DNA of 64,000 bases from Ciona intestinalis (lineage: Eukaryota; Chordata; Ascidiacea; Phlebobranchia; Cionidae), in assembly GCF_000224145.3 (NCBI RefSeq), contig NW_004190416.2, forward strand, positions 310,001 to 374,000, in the 5' to 3' direction. Of the stretch, positions 22,587 through 35,400 are shown in pieces. Each line of letters starts with the position of its first letter. Position 1 is the stretch's first letter. The notes under the pieces are model-generated. The model did not search any database. It saw nothing but the letters and a program-made list of their open reading frames with translations, and was not told the DNA's origin. A program made the position numbers and the translations under genes.

Positions 22587-24044
22587 TGACTACTGCCCTG
22601 GAGCAATAAAAAATACATTTCCCAAATATCGTAAAACAAGTTCATCCATGTCTTTTAGGTTCATCGGCGATAGTATTTTACTGTGCCATAATACCATGAT
22701 ACTCTAGTTTTAGGGCTATATGCATTTATACAATCTATACGCCTTTTGGTTGGTCAAACAAACAAAAAGCAAAACTGCTGCAACGTTCTGCGATAGTCAG
22801 TAATATCGCTTTTGCTCTTGCAGTGACGAGTTATACTTAAAGTAAAATCCACGCCTGTATTATTTGAATTAACGTTGTAACTTTTGCACTATTGTTCAAC
22901 GTTGGAAGAGAAACAACTAAAGTTGGATAATTTTGAAATAGTCAAAACTATAATGCTACTGTTTTAGGTTTACAAAATAACATTTTACATAACCATTTAT
23001 CTAAACCAGATACACAAAATGCATTATAGAATTTCACCTTAAATAACCAAAAGGACATTTACAATGATTCTTTATAATCCATATGCACAAGCTAATAAGA
23101 AAAAACTATAGCAATTTAATAGAGTTTCTGAACTCTGTCTTCATTTAGCGTCTACATTAAACTAGCTTAATATAAATATACAAGTTCTTAATCAATATGC
23201 CACGCCCAGAGCCCAGTTTTTTACTACAAAACAACCGTCCGCAAATTTACCTTACATCTAACTGAAAATTATTACTGTATTCCCATTAATCTGAACTTGG
23301 ATAAGCAAATATACTGCAGTATATTTAACGAAAACACGCTTATAAACGGTAAAGAGCATTGTTTTAGTAACCTCTAGCGTGCTTTTGATTGACTCCATCA
23401 ACGAAACGAAAGCGGTGAATTAAATACGAGGTTTTTACTTCGTGACACGGCATTAGGATGCAAATATACACAAGAATTGGAAGAGAGATATGTTCGAAGA
23501 ATTATTGTTGATTTTTGGGTCAAAATTCGTGGAATCGTAAGGAATTCGTAGAATTGTAGGATTGCATTAAACAGACATAAAGGTCGAACAAATAAATTTA
23601 GACCAGGTTATACAAACTGGATGAGTTATATGACGAATCGTTGGAAATCAATTTGAGTAATGCTTCAACAAATAATAGAACGGTGTATGCGCTTTCAGTG
23701 GTCCTAGGTCCAGCAAACGAAAACAGTTCAAGCGTCAGAAGTAATAAACCGATAAATAACCTTTTTATAAACATTTACACAACCAAAACAAACACACAGT
23801 CCAGTATATGTCTGATCTAAAATTTACAGTATTTAACAAACTAAAACAAAACGACAAAAAATTGCCGACCCGGCCGACAATATAGAGCAATTAAGAAAGT
23901 TGTGTAAAAACTTAAAGTGTCCATATATGCCTAAAAGAACTTTATTAAAATTATCGGTCAAAATGAAAAAGGTTTACCGAATCGTTCGAATTCTAGTTTG
24001 ATGTACTGCGTGTTATGCAAATGCCTTTTGGTATTTTATATATA

Positions 24045-24234
24045 GTAAGGTGGGGGGAAATGGGACACCTTATCATTATCTTTTCTCGTCCCATTTGGTA
24101 GTAAACAAAACAATTCAAAAAATTATAAAACGTATCCTCACGACTCCTATAAACTGCTGTTAATTATTTAAAACACGATCAGGATTTTTGGAAATTAGGC
24201 TGTGCTGTCCCATCACCCTCCTCTACTATATTAT
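24045..24234 (-). mobile_element. Family A MITE, intact ends
   Basis: TAGTAAGGTGGGGGGAAATG to CCCATCACCCTCCTCTACTA, directly flanked by TA on both sides. Confidence 0.75.
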
Positions 24235-24416
24235 ATGAAATTCGAAAGTGTTGCATGTTACTATGGCAACGACGATTCTACGTCATACTGTATATAGAAA
24301 TGTCATTTACATCCGAAGGTCGAACTCTGATACATCCGATTTCAACGCAAATATTACAAACAAACAAATATGATTCACCATTGGTTTTCCAGTAGACACG
24401 TTTCTGCAGAACATAT

Positions 24417-24610
24417 AGTAGAGTGGGGCAAGATGGGACACCTTTTCACTCTATTTTCTCATCCCATTTGGTAGTAAACAAGTAACATTCAAAGAATTAT
24501 AAAACTATATTCCCACAACTTCCATAGACAGTTGGTAATTGTTTAAAACACAGTTAGGATATTTAAATATTATGTGCTAAAGGTGTCCCATCTTTTCCTA
24601 TCCTACTATA
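24417..24610 (-). mobile_element. Family A MITE, intact ends
   Basis: TAGTAGAGTGGGGCAAGATG to CCCATCTTTTCCTATCCTAC; outer TA/TA supports a TA target-site duplication. Confidence 0.78.
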
Positions 24611-25316
24611 GCTATTAATATGTATATAGGTAGATTTTGCCTACGCACATATACGTTGTTGTTGTTGTTGAATGGATCATCCTTTTTACTTTCGGCGACG
24701 AAACCACCGACGTTGCTAGGAGCTTTGCATTTTATGTTCAATAAAAACAACTACATGGATTACTGTTATTTGTTTGTCTTCCTGCGGGCGCACTATCTAT
24801 GAAGGTAATTACCGTGGTATCACATATATGCATCAGGTTACACATACGTGTTAGCCACAATACACACATAAGGCTCAAGCGAACTTAAATATGCCACTAC
24901 ATAGTTCAAATCCTAACCTACATAAAACAAACAGGTAGAATTTTCCGTATATAAACTAATGTACGTACATAGGTTACGGTACTTTCTGGTGCATAACACT
25001 CTGGGTATAAAAGTGCTTATATACGGACTTGGGTAAAAGTAATAAGACAAACCAAATAGATTAAAACCAATCTCTTTGGGACAAACTAAATGCATACACT
25101 AACTTAACTACGGTACAACTGGCAATGCGACACAAGGAAACTGAGTAACGTGGCAATGGAGCAAAAGTGTGAGGAATGTAGGAATGTAGAATACAAAACG
25201 GTGCGCGTGCTGCGTAAATCAAAGGCGAAGAAATGCATTAAAGGTGGTGTATTCGCTTCACGTTGTCGCCCCATCAGCGGGAGGATAAATATGTACAACG
25301 TTAATTAATTTGTAAA

Positions 25317-25637
25317 TATTAAAAACATGGACCATCTTACTTCAACCTAGATATAATAAGATATCAAAACCAAGGGCCACCTTAACCACACATATAAAAC
25401 ACTACCGAAAACATAGTGATCAACAAAAGTATGAAAACATGGAAAACCTTGCCCCAACCCACAAAATCAATAAGATATTGAAAAAAATACCGTCTTATCC
25501 CAACTAAAACCTAAAAAAAGAATATTTAAAATGGTGATCAATAAAAGAATGGAAACAGGACAACATCATACCCTAGAAAAAGATTTTGAAAACAAGAACC
25601 ATCTTACCCCAACCAAAACGTAAAATAAAGTATATAG
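25317..25637. repeat. Degenerate tandem array of ~100-bp units
   Basis: Four diverged units each carrying a variant of ACCATCTTACCCCAACC followed by an AATAAGATAT-like stretch and GATCAATAAAAG-like stretch. Next to a family A MITE, whose end it resembles. Confidence 0.5.
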
Positions 25638-25830
25638 TTCCATGGGGTAAGATGGGACACCTTTAGCACATAATAACCAAATATCTTGATCGTGTTTTAA
25701 ACAAATAACAACGGTCTATACGAGTCGTAAGAATGCGGTTTTATTATTCTTTGAATGTTCTTTGTTTACTACCAAATAGGACGAGAAAATAGAATGATAA
25801 GGTGTCCCATCTCTCCCCCCTACTATATTA
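25638..25830 (+). mobile_element. Family A MITE close to the MINDY4B 3' end
   Basis: CATGGGGTAAGATGGGACAC to GGTGTCCCATCTCTCCCCCC; its right end is 12 bp from the MINDY4B stop and so probably lies in that gene's 3' UTR. Confidence 0.7.
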
Positions 25831-25841
25831 AAAAACATTGA

Positions 25842-28800
25842 TCAATAAAAGGGCGTTTCTCCGTTCCAGTCAATATTGGATTCGGGCCACTTTGTATGAA
25901 GGCATTGTTCCAGAGAAGGTTGTTTCTTCTCAATTTCTTCATCGTCATCCCAGATCGATATCTGTCGGTCGAGATCAATTGAATCAACTCTCGTGCGCGT
26001 GTCTGTTGGAATAGTTTCATTTTAGTTACGAAAGTAAAATTTTCGAATAATATAATACATAAATTTTTGTTTGATTTATCTCTCCCAATATGAAAGTGAC
26101 AATAAAGTTAATTTAAACAACGAGAGAAGGGAATTAGCAGTAAAACACATGTATGTTGCATTTTGGTTTAGAATGTAAATTTTAATTTTGGTTAGTATGA
26201 TGAGGTGACCTGAAATTTTTTTTTTCATTTCGAATATGAAAGTGAAGATAAAATTTATTAATATAAAGAAGAGAAGGGAATTAGATGCAAAACTAAATAT
26301 ATAAAAAACTACTAAGAAAAAGCGTGATCTCAATTATTTAAAAAATAACATGATTATTATTATATATTATATTTTGAATTTTTAATTACTGTAAAAAAAG
26401 GTCAAAAAGATGAATCATAAACAAAAAACCTAATAATAAAATATGCTAGCAAAAAAAAAACAACAAAACGAAAGTATTTTTCAACAAAACAATTTGTATA
26501 CCTATAGTAATAGTGGCCTCAGCCTGTTGAGTGAAATGTCCGTTGTAATAATGAAGGCAGAAATACCGTTCAGTTTTCCAATCTGTAACTAGGTCTCTTG
26601 CTGTACAGAATAAAACACCATACGAACCATTTACTTGAGTCACCCATATAGGAAGCAAAGGAGTCTTGTACATGCTACCAACCTATGTGAAAGTGTAGGG
26701 TGCTTAGTTCAGTTTAAAATGCAATCCGTATTTTATGGTCGAGATCGTTTGGTGCTTAGTTTAAATATTTATTGTGAATGATTGAATGTAAATTATTTAG
26801 CGTCAGATGGCGGAGCAACGACAGGAGTTATAACACAGGTGTTCTGTTTCATACACACCCTGCCCGCTTGCCAGTTACCAAGTATGTTACTTGTTTAACC
26901 TTGCATGGCGGGGCAACGACAGTCATTATAACATGGGTGTTCTGCTTCATACACCTTGTGCCCGCTTACCAAATTATCACATATGTAACTTAGTGGGTAT
27001 TTGTTAAGACCCATATAGAATAAAAGATACCACTTTAACAACAATCACAAAACCTGCGTTCTTTTCTTCTCTGGTTCATTTTTATTGAAAAATAGAAATC
27101 CCATTTCACTTCTGCATCTTAAACCTGCAAGAGGGCGATCAAGAGCCTTCCCTTTAGAATCTGTCCTTACAACACCATTGTGGATAAATGGGGATCCTTG
27201 TCCAGTTAACAAAAGGTTGATTAGACTCTGTAAATACAAAGAGATTTGGGGGGTTTGAAATGGTGTGTTGGGCAAGACACTTAAAATATTGCTTTAACCC
27301 AGTGGTCACTAATGGGTTGCAACACCCTGGGTGTTTGGGAAATGGGCCAACTGTCATGTAAATTACACTGTATTGGAGCAATGTAAAGATAAATACATTA
27401 CATTCATTTAATCAAACAAAGCTAATAACCTGTGTGCTTCTAGCGTTATCTGTAAGAAGCGAAGTTTGCTTTCGACCAAAATCCTTCAACAAAACATCGA
27501 TAGTTCGAGACAAGACAACGCTGTAAAGAAGAAGAATTCCACCTGGGCTTTTTCTGCTATTGAACTGAAATAACAATAAACAGATAAATTAATTGCAAAT
27601 TTAGAAACCAAAATAGATGAATTATGTAAAACGTTCTGACTGTACATTGAGATTCAATCATGTTTTTCAGTTTCCTTTTTAAAATATTTATTTTGTCATA
27701 TTCAATTGATTATATTGTGCCATAATGTACACCATTACATTTCCTATCTAACTGTTAAGTTAATGATTCTATTCTGTGAGGCCCTTGAGGACGTACAATT
27801 TGGGCCAGATTTGAGCTATTACCCCAACACCCTTGTGTGTCTGAAAGTGTCGTGCTCGCGATAGAAAAAAATGAAAAGAATAAGTTAATGCTGCCTACAC
27901 TGTACTTACATAATGAACATTTCTCCGAATAAACTTCTTAGTTTCGTTCTTAGAGTTTATTGTGTATATCCAAAGCTGGGAAAAGAAAGTGAGTCAAAAA
28001 AATCACAACATGGCTGCCAAGTATATTTAACTACCAGCCCCTTGGTTGGAGTAATATGACTGGGCAGAGAACCAAAACTATTTTTTTCTGACAACAGGCT
28101 TTAGTTTTAACCCAAAATATATGATAATGTAAACAATAATGTGGTTTGTATAAATTGTATTATAATTGAACTATTTATCCTCCTGTGATGGGGCAATGAC
28201 AGTCATTACACAGGTGTTCTGTTTTATACACTTACCAGCTGTCACAGATGTAACTTTTTAAGTATTTTTTGAGAGAGAGGCTTTTGTTTCGTTAGACACA
28301 CTTATATAATTCAAACGGTTGCTGTAACCCTTACAGAATCCCAGGATAGGCTTGCATAAAATATAAATAGATGTCAATACAAGTATATATACATAAAGTA
28401 ACAGAACCACCTTCTCAGTAAAGCCATCAGCAATAAATGAACCTTTTGTTTCAAAACAAGGATCGCTGCCCATCAGAGTTACTGTGACTTGTCCTTTGTC
28501 GGACCTTGTTGTGGCTGCTTTCCATAAAACATCCGTGATTGCTTCAACGAGTGCGCACTCTTGTTCATAACTAGAGGGCGTTGGAGAGCTATTGGATAGA
28601 AAAAATATAAAATAATCGATCACTAGTGAGAAACTTTGTCTTTACAAATATTCCTAGTTTTTAGAAAATTAAAAAATGTTGTAAATTAATTTGAACTTTG
28701 TTAAACTTCTATTCTGTATATCTAACATGTTTATTTATGAAACATGAATTGGTAGTTGGATAGAAATATTATAAAATAATGGATCAGTGGTGTGAAGTGT

Positions 28801-30257
28801 TATTTTTACAAAAGTTGTATTTTTTAAAGTAAGTCAGCTCAAAATAGGATGCAAATAATAAATAATAATAGATTAGTATTTATTTTCTTCTATTTGGGTT
28901 AAGTCCTTGTTCAGGGACCTAGGATTTACTCTATTACCGATACAATTATTATGTAATTGGGATAAAAGTGATCATATAGACATTGATACGACATCATACT
29001 CACGATTTTCCAAAATATGAAGCAGCTGAATCATTGTTTTGATCAGATGTGAATAACAAATGCTTCATGATATAGGCTTGCATACATAGCGTGAGTGCTC
29101 GGGGTCCTGGCTGTCAATCAAACAAGAAATGTCAATCCAGTTAATTATACTTTATTCAATGAATAATTTGTTGAGGGTAATACCACTGGTGTCTTATTTA
29201 GTTTATATACACGTTTCTTGGGGAATTTGTTATTTATGGCTGACATTTAGACAACCTATGCAATTGCTGTTAAGTGTCTTGCCCAAAGACATACACCCCA
29301 CAATGGTAGCAGCATCAAGCCTTGAATCCAGTATCCTTCTGGCTATTACACCAGCAACCTTATCTATGCTTTACAATACCAGCATTACAGTAATACAACC
29401 CAATACCAACCATAGTTGCATCCATAGCATATGGGATCGCAGACTTTGTTTCACGGAATGCAAAGTAAAATTTCCTCCAATCGGAAGTGAAAGATTGAGA
29501 TGAAAATCCGATGGTTATGACCCGTAGCGCCTGTGGAGTAATTAGTGGATATTATAGTGGTTGGAGATTGAATGTCGCTTATTTATTCTCACATGGCGGA
29601 GGAAAGACAGTTGTTATAACACGAATGTTCTGTTTTGTACACCCCGTGCCTGCTTACAAGTGACCACATATGTAAGCTTGTAGGCAATTATTTTTCGGGA
29701 ACTTATTTTAAGGTATGACTCATAACCAATCAAGCACTAAGTTCAATTATCAAGTGCATATTTAACTTCACCTTTGCAAAGGTAAGATCAATTGGACGAC
29801 CATGGTTCTTTGTCTGTGTTTTGGGACCATGTTTTGGAACTATGAATTCACTTTTGGGAACACTTTTTTTCACTTCTTTGGCCTAAATAAAAAAGATATA
29901 TAAAATTTTTACATAAAATAACTGATACTAGTTTAAATAATACAAAGACCAAAGTTTAGGAATATTTTCTACGTTTTGGCCTAAAATATTAAAAAATGTC
30001 TGAATAGGTAGCATAGGGTATATATTTAAACTGTTTTGTGATTTAACTAACAAACAATATAAGGGTTATGACATCATATTCATACCTTTGTTGTAACTTG
30101 AGTTTGAAATGGGAGTTGTAACCTGTCAATGACAATAAGATGATTAAGATTAATTCAATTGACAAACAAATGTTACAACTTACCCATAATCCAAAGCATT
30201 TGCAAGCTTAACAAGGTTGCTGTTCTTTGTTTTCGAAGTGATGTCTCTGCTGTCCAT
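25842..30257 (-). CDS. MINDY4B: MINDY-4B-like pseudo-deubiquitinase, eleven exons
   Basis: Exons: 30257-30184, 30122-30086, 29882-29772, 29530-29411, 29110-29004, 28588-28411, 27975-27910, 27564-27430, 27227-27054, 26682-26502, 26002-25842. All GT-AG, phases agree; 447 residues. It matches the C-terminal catalytic fold of MINDY-3/4: FSSQSFTSDWRKFYFAF, then GPRALTLCMQAYIMKHLLF, LLTGQGSPFIHNGV, SEMGFLFF, VGSMYKTPLLPIWV, LVTDWKTERYFCLHYYNG and KWPESNIDWNGETPFY at the end. Active family members cleave K48-linked ubiquitin chains with a Cys in GGPCG and a His in SxSHFSVLF. Here the Cys position is R118 and the His position is S354, so the protein should be inactive, as the name of human MINDY4B implies. 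I would expect a ubiquitin-binding or scaffold role, which is inference. Confidence 0.88.
26795..26998 (+). mobile_element. Two family B elements in tandem
   Basis: Two adjacent copies in a MINDY4B intron, each with GTTATAACACAGGTGTTCTG-like core and a GCTTACCAAATTATCACATA-like end. Confidence 0.6.
28165..28258 (+). mobile_element. Family B element
   Basis: Short diverged copy (TTATCCTCCTGTGATGGGGC) in a MINDY4B intron. Confidence 0.5.
29568..29690 (+). mobile_element. Family B element
   Basis: TTATTCTCACATGGCGGAGG to AAGTGACCACATATGTAAGC, in a MINDY4B intron. Confidence 0.6.
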
Positions 30258-32419
30258 TTTACTTAGTTATAAACCTCACACATAATTCATTTACATTGCC
30301 TACAATACATATAAGAAATGCTCTGTTATATTGTTTAACTCGTTGTGCTTTAACTTTTATGCAAAACTTTCCAAAACAAAATTTCTCTTCGCTTTGTTGT
30401 GGTAATTAATCTGATCCTTGTTACTGTATTTAAACAGATATATAAAAATTATGTTATGAATCTCACAGTTGTGCAACTTATTGTTCTAGTTTCCTTCTGC
30501 AATGTCACCAACACATACTGTCTCATGTTTCACTAACTTCATTTTTTTCTTATAGCAAACCTGTTAATAAAATTTTTGCAGGTTTAACTATTTATTTCTA
30601 AAATACTTTCTGTAAACACTCAGATGTTTTACCAAGTTAGATCTGACTTTAACTTGTAGCTAACTTAATAACAAGAGTTTTGCAACTTCTAGGTTTTACG
30701 TATTTCTTTCTACAATGCTTTCCAAACACTATCTCATGTTTTACCAAGTTTGATCTGACTTTAACTTGTAGCAAACTTGGTATGGACATGTTTCAATGAA
30801 CCCAGCCTTAGTACATTCCAATACAAACACACCATGTTTGTGTAAGACATTGGTTCCATTTAAACAGAACATACATTGTCCTATTCCATTCACGTGGAAT
30901 ATGATAGGCTACAAAAAGCTGAAAGAAATCAGTATTTGGTTTCAAAAATCAAACACAGATTTTCTATGTGTAGCAAACCAGCATCCTACTCTATGAGTGA
31001 GGTCTTGGGGCAAAGCATGCCAATGGGTATGGACACTATCGCATTTTTGCCTTTAAGCGGAAAAAATGGAAACTTTCCATTTTTGTTGCAAATCGAGAAA
31101 TTTATATAAAATTTTGCCGAAAAGGCATTACAAAATTTTGATATTAAAAAATCGAAAAATTTGGGTAAAACCACAGTTTGCCAATTACCCCAATATTAAC
31201 AACGCCCAATATTAAAGCTTATAGTCAAATGTGGAAATTGTAACTGCAATATTTGTTTTACATCAATTAAAAAGAAACAAGTAGGCCTGAATGCTGTGTT
31301 ACCTAGTGTGACATTTTAGTATAGCCACATTTTTTGGCACTGTACTCCATTTTGAGCAATATTTTGTGTATGTTTTATCCATAAACTATGACATAGTAAC
31401 AAATATCTGATCTTATGAATTCATTTTAATACAAAATACAAGAATATAAACCACTGAAGAGATACAGCCAGTATAGTAACTTAAAAATACAAAATACAGT
31501 ACGTCTTGTATATGAGTAAAATAGTAACCGAATGTTAAAAAATGTTTACACAATAATTAGTACAGCCGAGGGCTACTTTGTTTTAAATATTATTTTGAAA
31601 AAGCGCCAATTATTAAAAATACAACTGTATATATTTCTTAGAAGTCCAATAACTTTGGATATTTATACAGCTGCAAAAATGTTGCGCATTTCCAGTGAAA
31701 ACTATCAAAAATATCTTTAAATGAAAGTTTAGAACTAAATTGCAAAAATTAACAAAGAAAAGTTACTGCACCGTAAATAATAATGGTTTCACTACCAAGG
31801 CAAGGAGATATTATTTACAAAACAATCAAGAATATGACATCATAATAGGCCAATATTTTGTAATAAATGAAATGATTGAAATAATAACAAAAAGTGATTA
31901 ATAATATTTTGAACAATTAACTTCTAATCTAATTAATACTAGTAATTAAAAAACCCTATTACCAATTTGATTAATACGTAGATTATTTCATTAAGAAAAT
32001 AATTAAAACTGATAAATAGCAAACGTTCTAAAATATTTTTTGTAATAAATAATAATGCTAAACTTGTAGCAAAATATATTTTATCATTATACAGAAAACA
32101 TAAAGCAGCTTTATAAACCAGAAGTTTTGTCTCTTGTAACATTGTTGTTCTTAATTTAGTTCATGACCTATACTGCCCAAGTTAGACCAACACCCATATT
32201 TTACAATTTTATAAAGTTCATATACATAAGAATAAGTAACATAATATTTATTAAAACTTTTGCATTCTACATGGGTGAGGTCCTGTAGTGTAACACGCTA
32301 TGGGAAATGGATTTATGCCAAAATTGGCATTAATTAATTAATAATAAGAAGTATAAAGTTCATATATATATATAAATAAAAATAGACTACATAATAATTA
32401 CTTCAACTTAAAACTATTC
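30258..32419. other. Intergenic region with a ~120-bp tandem repeat
   Basis: Between the MINDY4B start and the CHPF stop, both minus strand. Contains three diverged units at 30470-30790 and family C fragments from about 32262. The remainder is very AT-rich. Open frames near 30796-31174 show no family features. Confidence 0.45.
30470..30790. repeat. Imperfect tandem repeat, three ~120-bp units
   Basis: Each unit runs from a GTTTTGCAACTTCTAGGTTT-like start through CACTATCTCATGTTTTACCA to CTTTAACTTGTAGCAAACTT. Units are clearly diverged. It lies just upstream of the MINDY4B start. Confidence 0.55.
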
Positions 32420-35400
32420 CTAATTAATTGCACTTGAAGCGAGATTAAGATTTTTATTCATCTCTTCACAATTCCGTTGTTCGTCCACCGATAGCTGTTC
32501 GTCTCTGCATTCTCTCTCATGCCACCCGATGGACAAAGCGTGCTCAGGTGCTCGAAACACATTAAGACCGGTCGATAACGCTCGCTCATATAAATCGGCT
32601 CCACTGTGAAACATTGATAGAACTAACATTAATCTTTGTCAATTCTATTATATATGGGTGAGGTGTAACAGTGTGACACACCATGGAAACTGGGGTTTAT
32701 GCCAAAGTCTATTGCTATTAACCAGACACCAAGGTTGGTACAGCAGATTTAAGTAGATTTAGTGACCACTGGGCTGAAGCATTGTCCATTATTGCTTTCT
32801 CCAAGGTTATTACAATACTATATAACTCTATATAGTATGCCAGGGGTATATACTTTACATAATTACCATACAAGCCAGAGTTGGCCTATTACCACAACAC
32901 CCAGGGTGCTACAACAGATTTAGTGGCCACTTACGCTACTATATGACTCCACGTAGTAAAGTAACCCATGGGTATTTAATCTATATAAATACCATACAAC
33001 TCAATCTACACATAAGTAACACTCCTTCTTACCTGGCAAAGTTCTGTCCCTCACAAGCTCTCATTATATCTTGTTTATATCCACAAAACAACCCGTAATC
33101 AAACGACCTCCAGAAACCACTGGATCTTGATATTCCTTCATCATCATTATCTAACTGCATGGTGGAGGAAAACGTTAAACAAATTACAATTGGACACCCG
33201 TGTTATACTATAGTTGTGCGCCATAAGGGCTAAATAAGTTTCATTTATTTATTCTACAGAAAGGGCATTATCTAACTATATATTGTGCGAAAAAGGTTAG
33301 AAGTAATGGGTAAAATTATACACCTGTGTTATAACGACTATCGTTGAGCTGACGTATTAGAATAAATCAGTTAATTTCAATAATTCTTTTATATTCGTAC
33401 AGAAAATTTGCGATGCTATCATGGTCAACATGTTTTGATGAATGTAACTTTTTATGTCTTGCCCAAACACACATACAATACCAATGGTAGAAGTACGAGA
33501 ACTGTATGTCCCTATTCTTATGGCTTAAGGCAGATACTCTATATGTGTATGGTTGACACTACTGTTGATTAGGTGGCTTGGTTAAAAAACAGTTAGATGA
33601 AACAAAAATGACATAAATTAGGAACCCTCCCTCGTGTTTTAAACAAATAACAACAGTCTTTGGGAGTCTTGAAGATATAGTTTTATAATTCTTTAAATGT
33701 TCTTTGTTTACTACTAAATGGGACGAGAAAAAAGAACGAAAAGGTGTCCCATCTCCCCCCACCCTATTATATTTATAACTGTTCCAATAACATATGTTCG
33801 AGCACTCACCGGCAAAACTCGCTGGAACGGAACTGGGAACGAAAGTCGCTCACCTGGAACCGTGTTCAGTCGGGCGTGGTGAAGATATTCCGGAGACATC
33901 TGTAATGTTATTTCTATGTTATACATCTGTAGTGATATTTCTATGTTAGACATCTGTAATAATGTTTATTCCATGTTAGATAAACATAAACGTAGAAAAA
34001 GGAAAATTCTTATACTGTAGTGGAAGTAAATAATATTCCCAACCCTTTTTTTGATTTTTAGCTCTATGAGCACATCCAGTCTTTCTTAAATGCATTTACA
34101 GATTATATAAAGTTAAACTTTTTTATCATGGTATGCATGTCACAGGAGATCTGGAATGTTCTAAGCTAATGAGAATTTTGAATAAATCTTCATTTAAAAT
34201 CACAACTATTTGCACCAAGTACTCACCAACATAAACAAGTCAGTTGAGCATAGCAAAGTATCGGCAGGTAAAGCTTTCACAGCCATCCATGTTCCTCCTA
34301 TGCTGGAGAATGGACGATCCCCTGCGTTTATCCATCTGTTGGAGGGAGAACTTTAGTTTTATTTGAGAAATAATTACTTTAATTAAAGCTGGTCCGATTT
34401 AGGGCTGCAAAACCGTTTTGTTTTATGTGGGTGAGACCCTACACTACAGAGTGGCACGCTTTTTGGACCTGGAATTTAGGCCAGAGTTGGGACATTGGCA
34501 CATTGGCCCAACATTGTATATGCACATTCTATTCTATATGGGTGAGGACCTACAGTGTGGCATACCATGGGACTTGGGATTTAGGCCAGAGTTGGGACAT
34601 TGCCCCAACATTGTATATGCACATTCCACTCTATATGGGTGAGGTCCTACAGTGTGATATACCATGCCTTGAGATTTAAGCAACAATTTGCCCATTTTGA
34701 AACGTTTATATACAAAAGATTAAGTTATATTATCCAATATTATTCGCGGTAACAGTTCGCACATCCAAGCCTACATGAAACCACACAAATCTCACCTAAG
34801 TGACAAAGCTGGATACTTTTGCTTATACAAGTTAAGCTGAGTTAGAGTATCTGAGTTTTTCTCATCAAATGAACCATTCCCACTACCAGGGGTGTACAGG
34901 ACAACTAGTAACGCAACGTTCTGTGCTCGGTCAATTGACATACAAGCCTGTGGGAGAGGTGGGTTGATTTAATATAAAAAACAACTTTGAGTCTGAATGT
35001 ATCTGTGGGGATATTATTGCAATGGGCATATCTTTATGTAAAGTTTATCATACTCGATTCCACTAAAGCAGTATATTGCCCAATTATCACGACACATACA
35101 AGTACTAAACTAGTATGTACCCCCAATGGGGCAGTTTATAAACACTCAATAATAGAGAATCTATTCCATAAGGGTGAGTCTTCAGTGAGGCACACCTGAG
35201 ACCTGGGATGTAGGTCTATTACCCCAACACCCAGGGTGTGACCATCTAGACCCCACTTAGGCAGTTTATAGACACTCAATAATAGAGAGTGTATTCTATA
35301 AGGGTGAGTCTTCAGTGAGGCACATCTGAGACCTGGGATGTAGGTATATTACCCCAACACCCAAGGTGCTACCATCTAGACCCCACTGAGGCAGTTTGTA

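Larger units (their letters stand above)
21211..25841. other. Gene-free MITE-rich interval
   Basis: 4.6 kb between the receptor start and the MINDY4B stop. It holds six family A copies (21326, 21752, 22392, 24045, 24417, 25638) and a degenerate array at 25317-25637. The nearest 200 bp above 21210 should hold the receptor promoter. I see no supportable coding exon; the open frames present are short and lie partly in MITEs. Confidence 0.6.

Noticed and set aside
29129-29503. 124-codon plus-strand open frame
   Set aside because: Antisense to MINDY4B exon 4 and SINE-like sequence; the minus-strand exon matches the MINDY fold.
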